A stretch of 64,000 nucleotides of DNA, from contig NZ_QNUJ01000001.1 in assembly GCF_003574625.1 (NCBI RefSeq), positions 655,107 through 719,106 on the forward strand. The letters are read 5' to 3'. Shown piece after piece: positions 1-8,549 of this stretch (position 1 is its first letter; each line of letters opens with the position of its first letter). The position numbers and the translations under genes are program-made. Source of the stretch: Shinella zoogloeoides (GTDB taxonomy: Bacteria > Pseudomonadota > Alphaproteobacteria > Rhizobiales > Rhizobiaceae). The notes below the pieces were generated by a model, which saw only the letters and a list, made by a program, of their open reading frames with translations, was not told where the DNA came from and did no database searches.

Positions 1-609
1 GAGGTCGGCATCGGGGCGGTCGAAGAGAGGGTGGCCGTCGGCGCAGTAGAGTTTCTGCATTTCCGAAAAGACCGGCTGGCTGCGGACGTTCGGCATGACG
101 CTGCCGACCGATGGCATGAGGACGATCTGGTAGGAACCGTTCAGCAGCCCCTGATGCAGGACCTGCGGCGCCGCAACGTCGATCTCCAGATGCACGCGCG
201 GCGCTTCCGCGTGAAAGGCGGCGAGGGCACCGGGAAGATTGAGGTCGCGGTTGCTGATCATCGCATCGACCGTGCCGAAGCTGAGATTGCCGGAAAGCTC
301 GCCCTGCGCCTCGCCGATACGGCTCTGGAATTTCTCCAGCGAGCCGAAAAGCTCGAGTGCCGCGTCATAGACGAGCCGCCCTTCCTCCGTCAGCTGGAAA
401 CCGCCGCGTCCGCGGGTGCACAGGCGCAGGCCGATGCGCTCCTCCAGGTGCCGCATGTGGGTGGAGATGGTCGCTTGCGTCATGCCGAGCGCCGATTGCG
501 CGGCGGAAAAGCCGCCATGCTGCACCACCGAGGCGAAGACGCGCAGCAGCCGAAGCTCGGCATCGCCAAGCGACAGATTGAGGACACGGTGCCGGACCTT
601 GTTGATCAT
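1..609 (-). CDS. LysR-family transcriptional regulator, C-terminus cut by window edge
   Basis: Reading leftward from ATG at 609 gives 203 codons without a stop, so the gene continues beyond base 1. The N-terminus is a typical LysR winged helix-turn-helix (about residues 15-75; the recognition segment reads like TQATISTHMRHLEERIG), followed by the start of the periplasmic-binding-like effector domain. LysR proteins usually run to about 300 residues, so roughly a third is missing. The gene diverges from the ureohydrolase operon at 703 across a 93-base gap, the usual arrangement for a LysR activator of a neighbouring catabolic operon. The control of that operon and the nature of the inducer are inferred from position only. 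An ATG at 613 is in another frame and was not used. Confidence 0.88.
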   Translation of the reverse strand, partial: MINKVRHRVLNLSLGDAELRLLRVFASVVQHGGFSAAQSALGMTQATISTHMRHLEERIGLRLCTRGRGGFQLTEEGRLVYDAALELFGSLEKFQSRIGEAQGELSGNLSFGTVDAMISNRDLNLPGALAAFHAEAPRVHLEIDVAAPQVLHQGLLNGSYQIVLMPSVGSVMPNVRSQPVFSEMQKLYCADGHPLFDRPDADL

Positions 610-702
610 TCATTGATTAATGCACAAGTGAACATCCAATCATAGATACTTTTAAACGTTTCGGCCTTTGGCACACTCCTTCGCACCTTTGGAGGAGGGC
701 AC
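610..702. promoter_or_regulatory. Divergent LysR/ureohydrolase control region
   Basis: This 93-base gap is AT-richer than its surroundings. It holds a LysR-type box with TTG at 613-615 and CAA at 625-627 around an AT-rich core (the T-N11-A style). A ribosome binding site, GGAGGAGGG, lies just before ATG 703. The box is a pattern match by eye. Confidence 0.45.
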
Positions 703-1674
703 ATGACCAGCAATTCGTATGAGACCGGGCGCCTGAACCTGCCGTTCGTCGGCATCTGCACCTTCGGCAAGTATCCCTACCAGCCGGATTGGGACGCTAT
801 CGACGCGGATGTCGCGATCCTCGGCGCGCCCTTCGACTGCGGCACGCAGTGGCGCGCCGGCACCCGCTTCGGGCCCCGTTCCATCCGTGAGGCCTCGACC
901 CTGTTCTCCTTCGGCCATGGCGGCGCCTACGACCACGAGGACGACGTCACCTACCTGCCGAGCGGCGAAGTCTCCATCGTCGATATCGGCGACGCCGACA
1001 TCGTGCATACCGACACGATGAAGAGCCATGCCAACATCGAATTCGGCGTGCGCAAGATACTCGAAGCCGGCGCGCTGCCGGTGGTGCTGGGCGGCGACCA
1101 CTCGATCAACATTCCCTGCATCAACGCCTTTGCCGAGGACTGCGAGAAGAACGGCCCGATCCACATCGTGCAGATCGACGCCCATCTCGATTTCGTCGAC
1201 GAGCGCCACGGCGTCCGCTACGGCCACGGCAACCCGATGCGCCGCGCGGCGGAAAAGCCCTATGTCAGCGGCCTGTCGCAACTCGGCATCCGCAACGTCT
1301 CCTCCACGGCCAAGGAAGGCTATGAGGATGCGCGCAAAATGGGCTCCGATATCCTGTCCGTGCGCCAGATCCGGGCGCTGGGCACGGAAGGCGTGGTCGA
1401 GCGCATTCCGGCGGGCGCGCGCTACTATGTGACGATCGATATCGACGGCTTCGATCCGTCGATCGCGCCGGGCACGGGCACGCCGTCGCATGGCGGCTTC
1501 ATCTATTACGAGGTGCTGGAGATCCTGGCGGCACTGGCCAAGCGCGGCGATATCGTCGGCGTCGACCTGGTCGAGGTCGCGCCCGACTACGACCACACCG
1601 GAGGCACCGCCATTCTGGCCGCACAGGTTCTCATGAACCTCATCGGCCGCATCATGCACGCCAAAAAACGCTGA
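703..1674 (+). CDS. Agmatinase/arginase-family ureohydrolase
   Basis: 323 residues, the usual length for the family. Manganese-site motifs are complete: GGDHS at 130-134, DAHLD at 159-163 and the block around DID at 246-248 that continues into DPSIAPGTGTP. Such enzymes hydrolyse a guanidino group to urea plus an amine (agmatine, guanidinobutyrate, guanidinopropionate, guanidinoacetate, or free guanidine in some members). The exact substrate cannot be read from the sequence. It is the first gene of a set with an aldehyde dehydrogenase, an NCS1 permease and a BetA-like alcohol oxidase, which suggests an imported guanidino compound carrying an alcohol or aldehyde end rather than plain polyamine synthesis. 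It starts at ATG 703 after GGAGGAGGG. speB would be a family name only, so no symbol is given. Confidence 0.9.
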   Translation: MTSNSYETGRLNLPFVGICTFGKYPYQPDWDAIDADVAILGAPFDCGTQWRAGTRFGPRSIREASTLFSFGHGGAYDHEDDVTYLPSGEVSIVDIGDADIVHTDTMKSHANIEFGVRKILEAGALPVVLGGDHSINIPCINAFAEDCEKNGPIHIVQIDAHLDFVDERHGVRYGHGNPMRRAAEKPYVSGLSQLGIRNVSSTAKEGYEDARKMGSDILSVRQIRALGTEGVVERIPAGARYYVTIDIDGFDPSIAPGTGTPSHGGFIYYEVLEILAALAKRGDIVGVDLVEVAPDYDHTGGTAILAAQVLMNLIGRIMHAKKR

Positions 1675-1732
1675 TCGAACAGGCCCGGGAGAACCGGCGC
1701 GCCCATGGCGGCCGGCCGGGGAGGAGGAAAGC

Positions 1733-3241
1733 ATGGACTCGGTCGTCCGCAATTATCTGGATCAATACGGCGTCAGCGACGCGACGCGCCGGTTTCTCGC
1801 CAAGCCGCAGAAGATGTTCATCGACGGCGCCTGGGTCGATAGCGCAAACGGCGCGACCTTCGACATCTTCGAGCCGTCGACGGGCGGTCTCGTCACCCAC
1901 GCGCCTTCGGGCACGGCGGATGATCTGGACAGGGCCGTCCGGGCCGCGCGCCGCCAGTTCGACGGCGGTGAATGGCGCCGCCTGAAGCCGCTGGAGCGGG
2001 AGCGGCTGCTGCACCGCCTTGCCGACCTCATCGAGACCCATGGCGACGAACTTGCCGAAATCGAAGCCATCGACATGGGCAAGTCCGTGACCTTCGCCCG
2101 GGAGATCGATATCCAGGGGACGGTCGATACGTTCCGCTATTTCGCCGGCTGGCCCTCCAAGCTGCATGGGCGCACGGTCGAGCCGTCCATTCCCGGCAAC
2201 TACCTTGCCTATACCCGCAAGGAACCGCTGGGCGTGGTCGCGGCCATCGTGCCGTGGAACTTTCCGCTGCAGACCATGGCGTGGAAGGTCGCGGCGGCGC
2301 TGGCCGCCGGCTGCACGGTCATCGTCAAGCCGGCGGAGCTGACCTCGCTGTCCACCCTGCGCTTTGCGGAACTGGTCGAGGAGGCCGGCTTCCCCGATGG
2401 CGTCGTCAATATCGTCACGGGCAAGGGCAGCGTCATCGGCGCGGCCATGTCGGCCCATCCCGGCATCAACAAGGTGACCTTCACCGGCTCGACGCCCGTC
2501 GGGCAGGAAGTCGGCCGCACGGCGGTCGGCAATCTCAAGCATGTCACGCTGGAGCTTGGCGGCAAGTCGCCGGTGCTGGTGCTCGACGACGCGGATCTGG
2601 CGAGCGCCGCCCGCGCGGTGGCAAACGGCGTGTTCTTCAACTCCGGCCAGGTCTGCGATGCCGGCACCCGCGTCTATGTCCAGCGCTCGGTGCACGACGC
2701 CTTCCTCGACGAGCTGATCGCGGTCACGCGCACGCTGAAACTCGCGCCGGGCCTCGACCGGGATTGCTATATCGGCCCGATGGTCTCGGCCCAGCAGAAG
2801 AAGGTCGTCGCAGGCTATATCGAGGCCGGCCGGCGCGAGGGCGCGAAGCTCGTCCATGGCGGCGCAACTCCGGAAGGTCCGGGTCATTTCATCGAGCCTG
2901 CGATCTTCGCCCATTGCACGCCGGACATGAGCATCGTGCGTGAGGAGATCTTCGGGCCGGTGCTGGTGACAAGCCCGTTCGATACGCTGGAGGAAGCGGT
3001 TTCGCTGGCGAACGACACGCCCTTCGGGCTCGCCGCCGCGATCTATTCGAACGATCTCGCCCGCGTGCACACGCTCATCCCGCAACTGCATGCCGGTTCG
3101 GTCTATGTCAACGCGCATAGCACGATCGATCCTTCCATGCCGTTCGGCGGCTTCAAGGATTCCGGCTTCGGCAAGGATCTCGGGCCGGAACAGCTCGACT
3201 ATCTCATGGAGACCAAGGCGGTGTGGATTACGCTGCCATAG
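1733..3241 (+). CDS. NAD(P)-dependent aldehyde dehydrogenase (ALDH superfamily)
   Basis: 502 residues with full ALDH architecture: PWNFP near 174-178, FTGST at 250-254, the catalytic glutamate in ELGGKSP (E274) and the catalytic cysteine C308 in FFNSGQVC. It oxidises an aldehyde to its acid in the cytoplasm. Spacing from the ureohydrolase is 58 bases with GGGAGGAGGAAAG before the start. A BetA-like oxidase downstream could supply its aldehyde, so the pair resembles the BetA/BetB logic of choline oxidation, but the ureohydrolase neighbour points to a guanidino aldehyde or amino aldehyde. Betaine aldehyde dehydrogenase or guanidinobutyraldehyde dehydrogenase are both possible. Confidence 0.9.
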   Translation: MDSVVRNYLDQYGVSDATRRFLAKPQKMFIDGAWVDSANGATFDIFEPSTGGLVTHAPSGTADDLDRAVRAARRQFDGGEWRRLKPLERERLLHRLADLIETHGDELAEIEAIDMGKSVTFAREIDIQGTVDTFRYFAGWPSKLHGRTVEPSIPGNYLAYTRKEPLGVVAAIVPWNFPLQTMAWKVAAALAAGCTVIVKPAELTSLSTLRFAELVEEAGFPDGVVNIVTGKGSVIGAAMSAHPGINKVTFTGSTPVGQEVGRTAVGNLKHVTLELGGKSPVLVLDDADLASAARAVANGVFFNSGQVCDAGTRVYVQRSVHDAFLDELIAVTRTLKLAPGLDRDCYIGPMVSAQQKKVVAGYIEAGRREGAKLVHGGATPEGPGHFIEPAIFAHCTPDMSIVREEIFGPVLVTSPFDTLEEAVSLANDTPFGLAAAIYSNDLARVHTLIPQLHAGSVYVNAHSTIDPSMPFGGFKDSGFGKDLGPEQLDYLMETKAVWITLP

Positions 3242-3352
3242 ATCCAGCCGGCCGCCGCCCATGGGCGGCCGCCTCACGACCATCGGCGGCCGATGGAGCC
3301 GCCTTTCATCGCGGAAAGACGCCCAAGGCGCGACGCGAAAGGGGAACCGAAC

Positions 3353-3520
3353 ATGGAAAACGATATCGCCTGGCAGAACGAACTGGCGCGCCGCGCCCGC
3401 ATCTACGAGGACATCGAGGCGGGGCATCGCTTCGAGGGCACGATGACCGTCATCGACTATGCCTGCATGATGGCGCTGACGCTCGTGCTGGTCGTCGCCT
3501 TCTGGGTCTGGGGAGGCTGA
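3353..3520 (+). CDS. Small single-helix membrane protein preceding NCS1 permease
   Basis: 55 residues from ATG 3353. The N-terminal half is charged (a run like ENDIAWQNELARRARIYEDI) and the C-terminal half is one hydrophobic helix (about residues 32-53) ending in WVWGG. It lies one base upstream of the NCS1 permease start, and its last codons contain that gene's ribosome binding site (GGGAGG), so the two are translationally linked. Length, single helix and tight coupling suggest an accessory subunit or stabiliser of the permease. I do not recognise a named family. A longer in-frame start at 3293 lacks a good ribosome binding site. Confidence 0.7.
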   Translation: MENDIAWQNELARRARIYEDIEAGHRFEGTMTVIDYACMMALTLVLVVAFWVWGG

Positions 3521-3521
3521 C

Positions 3522-4985
3522 ATGACCGATCACGTCAGCCAGGGCGGCTTTGCCATCGCCGAAACCGAACGGGCGGAAGCCGAGCGCAACCGTGCCGCCG
3601 CCGAGCGGGGCGATGCGCCGCTGCTTCCCTCCGAGCGTCTATGGGGCTTCTGGGAGTTCACCTACGCCAATTCGGCGCTTGCCATCGCCACCTGGGCCTT
3701 CCTGATCGGCGGGTCGGTCGGTCTCTTCGTCGGGCCCAAGGAGGGCATCGCCGCCATCATCATGGGCAATATCGTCGGCGTCATGCTGACGGCCCTTTCC
3801 ACCACGCCGCTTTCCGGCCGCTACGGCATCGAGCAGTTCATCGCCCTGCGAAGCCAGTTCGGCTATAATGGCAGCCGCATCGTCTACGTGCTCGCCGTGG
3901 TCATTCTCACCATGGGCTGGCTTGCCGTGCTTGCGATGATGTTCGGCCGGTCGATCGACGGGCTGACGGCGCTGAGCGCCGGCGAGGCGGCCAATCCCAC
4001 CGGCATCAAGATGATCGTCGCCGCCGTCGGCGCCATTCTCGTCACCTGGTTCATCGTCGCGAAGGGGCCGACCTCGATCAAGTTCTTCAACATGGTCGTC
4101 TCGCCCGCGCTGGTGATCCTGATGATCGTGATGCTGTACCTTATCCTCCAGCATCGTTCCTTCTCCGAATTGCTGGCGATGCCCGCGCTCGCCCCGCCCT
4201 TCGAGGACAACACGCTCAACTTCATCATCGCCGTGGAGGTCAACCTTGCCGCCGGCTTCTCCTGGTGGCCCTATATCGGCAACCTGGCTCGCCTGACGAA
4301 GAACGAACGCACGGCCTTCTGGCCCAACGTCGTCGGCATCTTCGGGGCGGCGGCTCTCGGTGAGATCGTCGGCCTGCTTGCCGCCGTCGCACTCGGCGAC
4401 AGCGACCCGACGATCTGGATGACCAAGATCGCAGGTCCCGTCATCGGTATCATCGCGCTGCTCTTCGTCGCCTTCGCCAACATGACCTCGATGGCCAATA
4501 TCCTCTACACCTCCATCGTCGGCCTGCGGCAGGTGGGCACGGCGTCGATCCGCGCCATCTCCTGGGGGGCGATCCTCTTCCTGTTCTGCATCATCCCGCT
4601 CGGCCTCGTGGTCTTCTATCCGCAGATGTACGACGGCTTCTTCATCTTCCTCGTCTGGACCTCGGCGCTGAATTCCGCGCTCGCCGGCATCGGCATCGCC
4701 GACTACTTCTTCCTGCGCCGCCAGAAGCTCGACATGCGTAGCCTGCATGGCCCGCAGGAAAACGGTCCCTACCGGTTCTGGGGTGGCTTCAACCCGATCG
4801 GCCTCTTCGCGCTTGCCATCGGCTTCGGCGTCTACGTGCTCGTCTTCAATCCGCAGACGCTCGCGAGCCTGCCGGTCTTCAAATACCTCACCGCCTCCGT
4901 GCCCTCCTGCCTTGCGGCCGGCACGGTTCACTATGTCCTGACCCGGCTCTTCGCCCGCGGGCGCGGCTGGGGCCTCTACCCGTAA
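3522..4985 (+). CDS. NCS1-family (purine-cytosine permease type) cation symporter
   Basis: 487 residues, about twelve membrane helices. The N-terminal cytoplasmic segment runs into a [23 protein letters not shown] first helix, typical of nucleobase:cation symporter-1 proteins. The family carries nucleobases, hydantoins, allantoin, thiamine precursors and similar small nitrogen compounds. In this operon it is the only transporter, so it probably brings in the compound handled by the ureohydrolase and the two oxidative enzymes. The start at 3522 follows GGGAGGCTGAC. The substrate is inferred only from neighbours. Confidence 0.88.
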   Translation: MTDHVSQGGFAIAETERAEAERNRAAAERGDAPLLPSERLWGFWEFTYANSALAIATWAFLIGGSVGLFVGPKEGIAAIIMGNIVGVMLTALSTTPLSGRYGIEQFIALRSQFGYNGSRIVYVLAVVILTMGWLAVLAMMFGRSIDGLTALSAGEAANPTGIKMIVAAVGAILVTWFIVAKGPTSIKFFNMVVSPALVILMIVMLYLILQHRSFSELLAMPALAPPFEDNTLNFIIAVEVNLAAGFSWWPYIGNLARLTKNERTAFWPNVVGIFGAAALGEIVGLLAAVALGDSDPTIWMTKIAGPVIGIIALLFVAFANMTSMANILYTSIVGLRQVGTASIRAISWGAILFLFCIIPLGLVVFYPQMYDGFFIFLVWTSALNSALAGIGIADYFFLRRQKLDMRSLHGPQENGPYRFWGGFNPIGLFALAIGFGVYVLVFNPQTLASLPVFKYLTASVPSCLAAGTVHYVLTRLFARGRGWGLYP

Positions 4986-4992
4986 CCTCTGG

Positions 4993-6690
4993 ATGACCGC
5001 CATGACCGAGACCTACGACTACATCATCATCGGCGCCGGATCGGCCGGCTGCGTGCTTGCCAACCGTCTTTCGGAGGACCCGGCCACCAGGGTTCTGGTT
5101 CTCGAATATGGCGGCAGCGACAAGTCGATCTTCATCCAGATGCCGACGGCGCTGTCCATTCCGATGAACGGTACCAAGTACAACTGGAAATACATGACCC
5201 TGCCGGAGCCGGGCCTCGACGGCCGGCAGGTGCATTGCCCGCGTGGAAAAGTCATCGGCGGCTCTTCCTCGATCAACGGGCTCGTCTACATGCGCGGCAA
5301 TGCGCGTGACTTCGACGAGTGGGAGGAACTGGGCGCGCGCGGCTGGCGCTATGCCAATTGCCTGCCCTATTTCCAGCGGGCCGAAAGCTGGCAGGACGGC
5401 AGCGATGCTTATCGCGGTGCCGACGGCCCGCTCGCCACCAATGCCGGCAACAAGATGAAGAACCCGCTCTACAAGGCCTTCGTCGATGCCGGGCACGAGG
5501 CGGGATACATCACCACGAACGATCCGAACGGCCATATGCAGGAGGGCTTCGGCCCCATGCACATGACCGTCAAGGACGGCGTGCGCTGGTCGACGGCCAA
5601 CGCCTACCTGAAGCCGGCGATGAGCCGGCCGAACCTCAGGGTCGTCACCCACGCCATGACGCGGCGCGTGCTGCTGGAAGGCAAGCGCGCCGTCGGTGTC
5701 GAATACGAACTGGCCGGCGGCGAGCGCATCGTGGCGAAGGCCAGCCGCGAGGTTCTGATCTCCTCCGGCCCGATCGGCTCGCCGCATCTCCTGCAGCGCT
5801 CCGGCATCGGCCCGGCCGCCGTGCTGCGGAAGGCGGGCGTCGCGGTGCTGCATGATCTGCCGGGCGTCGGCGAGAACCTGCAGGATCATTCCGAGGTCTA
5901 TATCCAGTATGCCTGCAAGGAGCCGATCACGCTGAACGGCAAGATGGGGCTGCTGAGCCGCGCCATGATCGGCGCGGAGTGGCTGCTGTTCAAGAAAGGC
6001 CTTTCGGTCTCCAACCATTTCGAGAGCGGCGGCTTCATCCGTTCCGATGCGTCGCTGCAATGGCCGGATATCCAGTTCCACTTCCTGCCAGCCGCCATGC
6101 GCTACGACGGCAAGAAACCGCTCGACGGGCACGGCTTCATGGTGCTGACCGGCCCGAACAAGCCGAAGAGTCGCGGCCATGTGCGCCTGCGCTCGCCGGA
6201 GGCGCACGAGCAGCCGGATATCCTCTTCAACTATCTCGACCGCGAGGAGGACCGCGAAGGCTTCCGCCGCTGCCTGCGGCTTACCCGCGAGATCATCGCC
6301 CAGCCGGCCTTCGACCGGTTCCGCGGCGAGGAGATCGCGCCGGGCAAGGATGTGCGCAGCAATGACGAGATCGACGCCTGGGTGCGCGAGACCATGGAGA
6401 GCACCTATCATCCCTGTGGCTCCTGCCGCATGGGCGAGGACGCCATGGCGGTCGTCGACAGCGACCTCAAGGTGCGCGGCCTCGAAGGGCTGCGGGTGAT
6501 CGACAGCTCCGTCTTCCCGGCCGAGCCGAATGCGAACCTCAACGCGCCGACCATCATGCTGGCCGAACGTGCCTCGGATATCGTGCGCGGCAAGCCGCTG
6601 CTCGCCGCCTCGAATGCGGAGGTCGGTGTTGCGCCCGGTGTTGGCACGACCCAGCGCAGCGGCTCGCCGGTGCGTACCCTGCAGCATTGA
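4993..6690 (+). CDS. GMC-family FAD alcohol oxidoreductase, choline-dehydrogenase (BetA)-like
   Basis: 565 residues. The FAD-binding GAGSAG is at 14-19, GMC signature 1 around [14 protein letters not shown] at 84-97, catalytic His473 in [11 protein letters not shown] and Asn517 in NLNAPTIM. Along its length it reads like E. coli BetA (for example [27 protein letters not shown]), so oxidation of a primary alcohol to an aldehyde is well supported. Whether the alcohol is choline is doubtful given the ureohydrolase and NCS1 partners and the absence of a BetI-type repressor. The C-terminal tail beyond residue 535 is low-complexity. It starts 8 bases after the permease stop; a second ATG at 5002 is equally possible. 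Confidence 0.88.
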   Translation: MTAMTETYDYIIIGAGSAGCVLANRLSEDPATRVLVLEYGGSDKSIFIQMPTALSIPMNGTKYNWKYMTLPEPGLDGRQVHCPRGKVIGGSSSINGLVYMRGNARDFDEWEELGARGWRYANCLPYFQRAESWQDGSDAYRGADGPLATNAGNKMKNPLYKAFVDAGHEAGYITTNDPNGHMQEGFGPMHMTVKDGVRWSTANAYLKPAMSRPNLRVVTHAMTRRVLLEGKRAVGVEYELAGGERIVAKASREVLISSGPIGSPHLLQRSGIGPAAVLRKAGVAVLHDLPGVGENLQDHSEVYIQYACKEPITLNGKMGLLSRAMIGAEWLLFKKGLSVSNHFESGGFIRSDASLQWPDIQFHFLPAAMRYDGKKPLDGHGFMVLTGPNKPKSRGHVRLRSPEAHEQPDILFNYLDREEDREGFRRCLRLTREIIAQPAFDRFRGEEIAPGKDVRSNDEIDAWVRETMESTYHPCGSCRMGEDAMAVVDSDLKVRGLEGLRVIDSSVFPAEPNANLNAPTIMLAERASDIVRGKPLLAASNAEVGVAPGVGTTQRSGSPVRTLQH

Positions 6691-6847
6691 GGGGATCAAC
6701 GATGCCGCGGGTGATAGGACATGTTGTTGCCCGGCGGGAACGGGAAGACCCGGAGGAACGGCACGATTGGGCGCTCTTCATAGAGGCCCTGTTTCGTGGC
6801 CTGCAGGCCCGCTTCGCCATCTGGTCCTCGCGGATTCACGGGGGGCA

Positions 6848-8329
6848 TTATCGGGAAAGAGCCTCTGCGAGGCGCCCGAGATAGGGCTTCATCCGTTCGG
6901 CGGGCACGCCGGCATAGCCGAGGATGAGCGCACCAGGCTTTGGGATCGCGACGGTGTAATCGGAGAGCGGGTAGCATTGCAGGCCCGCTTCGAGAACATC
7001 GCGGCGAACGGCGCTGTCCTCCCGTTCGCTCGAAAGCCAGGCAAGCGCGTTGAGACCGCTTTCGGAACAGTCGATGCGGGCGAGCCCGGCGAGCGCGGCT
7101 TGACCCGCCTCCAGAAAGGCTTCGCGGCGCTCCGAATAAAGGCTGCGCATGCGGCGTAGATGGCTGGCGAAGTGGCCTCCGCCGATGAATTCTGCGAGCA
7201 CGAGCTGGGTTTCCACGGGCACGCTTCGATTGATCAGGCCCGAAAGGTTGCGGAAGGTATCGACAAGCCGCGGCGGCAGCACGAGATAGCCTACGCGCAC
7301 CCCGGGATAAAGTGCCTTGCTGAAGCTTCCGGCGTAGATGACGCGGTCATGGCCGTCGATGGAACGCATCGAGGGCAGCGGGGCACCGTCGTAGCGGAAC
7401 TCGCTGTCATAGTCGTCCTCGATAATCCAGGCATCGTTCATCCGTGCCCATTCGAGAAGCGCGAGCCGGCGCGGAAGCGAAAGCGTCACGCCGAGCGGAT
7501 GGTGCCGTGAGGGCATGACGAAGGCGATCCGTGCATCCGGATAGCGCATCGCCGCACCGGCGACGTCCATGCCTTCGCTGTCGACATCGGCAAGGCACAT
7601 CCGGAAGCCAAGCGTATGGAAGAGGTTGTAGGCGGTGACAGGGCCAGGATCCTCGAACCAGATGCCGTCACCCGGATCGGCCAGCGCGAGCACCGCGAGC
7701 GTGAAGGCCGCGTGCCCGCCGGGTGTGATGACAATCTGCTCGGGATCGCAAGGGTCGTGCCGATGCACGGCGAGATATTCGGCGATCCGCTGGCGCAGAA
7801 TGAGTTCGCCGCCAAGATCGCCATAGCCAAGCGCGGCCACCCTGCCGCCGCGCGTCACCGAATTCCAGCATTTGCGCCACAGTGCAAAGGGAAAGCGGTC
7901 GATAGCCGGTCGGTTGGGAAGGAAGGGCATCGCCTCGAACTGGCCGATATCGGCCGACATCTGCCGGGAGAGAGTGCCGATCCGCGACAGCCGGAGCGGC
8001 AGCGTATCGGGTGCATTGGCCACGGGTTTGCGCCTGTACGGTCTTGCCGCCGGTGTCGGCAGGGCGGCAGAGACGAAGGTGCCGGCTCCCTGGCGCGCCT
8101 CGAGATATCCCTCGGCTTTCAGGTTCTCCAGCACGCGCACCAGCGTCTGGCGTGACAGGCCGAGCTCCTCGCAGAGAATGCGGCTTGCCGGCAGGCGCGT
8201 GCCTGCACGCAGATATCCCTTGAGGATCGCCTGGCGCAACTGGTCCTGCACCTGCCGGAATTTCGGGACGGCCGCCGCCGCATCCAGGCGAAGGAAAGGC
8301 AAGATCGGGCCTTCGAACTGCTTGGCCAT
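6848..8329 (-). CDS. MocR/PdxR-type GntR regulator with aminotransferase domain
   Basis: 493 residues from ATG 8329, which is preceded on its strand by GAGGT; a longer in-frame reading to 8389 would run through the operator region. Residues about 20-85 form a GntR winged helix (RLPASRILCEELGLSRQTL). The rest is a fold-type I aminotransferase-like domain with EDDYDSEFRY at 304-313 and the PLP lysine K338 in GSFSKALYPG. MocR proteins bind PLP or amino compounds and act as regulators rather than enzymes. It diverges from the ABC operon at 8550 across a gap that contains an inverted repeat, so control of that operon is likely. The effector is unknown. Confidence 0.9.
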   Translation of the reverse strand: MAKQFEGPILPFLRLDAAAAVPKFRQVQDQLRQAILKGYLRAGTRLPASRILCEELGLSRQTLVRVLENLKAEGYLEARQGAGTFVSAALPTPAARPYRRKPVANAPDTLPLRLSRIGTLSRQMSADIGQFEAMPFLPNRPAIDRFPFALWRKCWNSVTRGGRVAALGYGDLGGELILRQRIAEYLAVHRHDPCDPEQIVITPGGHAAFTLAVLALADPGDGIWFEDPGPVTAYNLFHTLGFRMCLADVDSEGMDVAGAAMRYPDARIAFVMPSRHHPLGVTLSLPRRLALLEWARMNDAWIIEDDYDSEFRYDGAPLPSMRSIDGHDRVIYAGSFSKALYPGVRVGYLVLPPRLVDTFRNLSGLINRSVPVETQLVLAEFIGGGHFASHLRRMRSLYSERREAFLEAGQAALAGLARIDCSESGLNALAWLSSEREDSAVRRDVLEAGLQCYPLSDYTVAIPKPGALILGYAGVPAERMKPYLGRLAEALSR

Positions 8330-8360
8330 GGCGACCTCGTAAATTGGTACAATCAAAAGC

Positions 8361-8393
8361 ACAATAATGGACATTTTATTGTTGTCCAATTGT
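8361..8393. promoter_or_regulatory. Inverted repeat in MocR/ABC divergent promoter
   Basis: The arms ACAATAATGGAC (8361-8372) and GTCCAATTGT (8384-8393) are nearly complementary around an AT-rich 11-base spacer, and a further CAAT half-site lies at 8350-8353. The position between two divergent genes, directly upstream of the MocR start, fits a MocR operator. Confidence 0.5.
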
Positions 8394-8549
8394 TACATGC
8401 TCCATCTACACGAAACGCACCGATGCAGCCCCCGGGACGCAGACAGAGTGCGGGGGAACCGGAATACGCGGCGGCACTGCGGCCCATTGCCAGGGCCGGC
8501 CAGTAGCCAGCGACCACCAATTGTCGAAGATGCCAAACAGGAGGAATTC

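Noticed and set aside
652..1752. Long minus-strand open frame opposite the ureohydrolase.
   Set aside because: Low-complexity composition typical of an antisense frame in GC-rich DNA; the plus-strand gene has full catalytic motifs.
3250..3300. Palindromic GC-rich stretch (GCCGCCCATGGGCGGC and a second ATCGG/CCGAT repeat) after the aldehyde dehydrogenase gene.
   Set aside because: No T-run, and the downstream genes appear to belong to the same operon, so a terminator is not supported; it may only be an mRNA hairpin.
4993..6690. Naming the gene betA and the operon bet.
   Set aside because: No BetI regulator, and the ureohydrolase and NCS1 partners make choline an uncertain substrate.
6702..6884. 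Possible 60-residue plus-strand protein between the BetA-like gene and the MocR gene.
   Set aside because: It overlaps the 3' end of the MocR gene, has a weak ribosome binding site and shows no recognisable features.
8430..8540. GC-rich leader with GGGGGAACCGG and a late AGCCAGCGACC, faintly like a cobalamin riboswitch.
   Set aside because: The GGTGnnAnTCC core and the CCCGCnACTGT segment are not present, and the downstream gene is a sugar-phosphate-type binding protein. Treated as coincidence.
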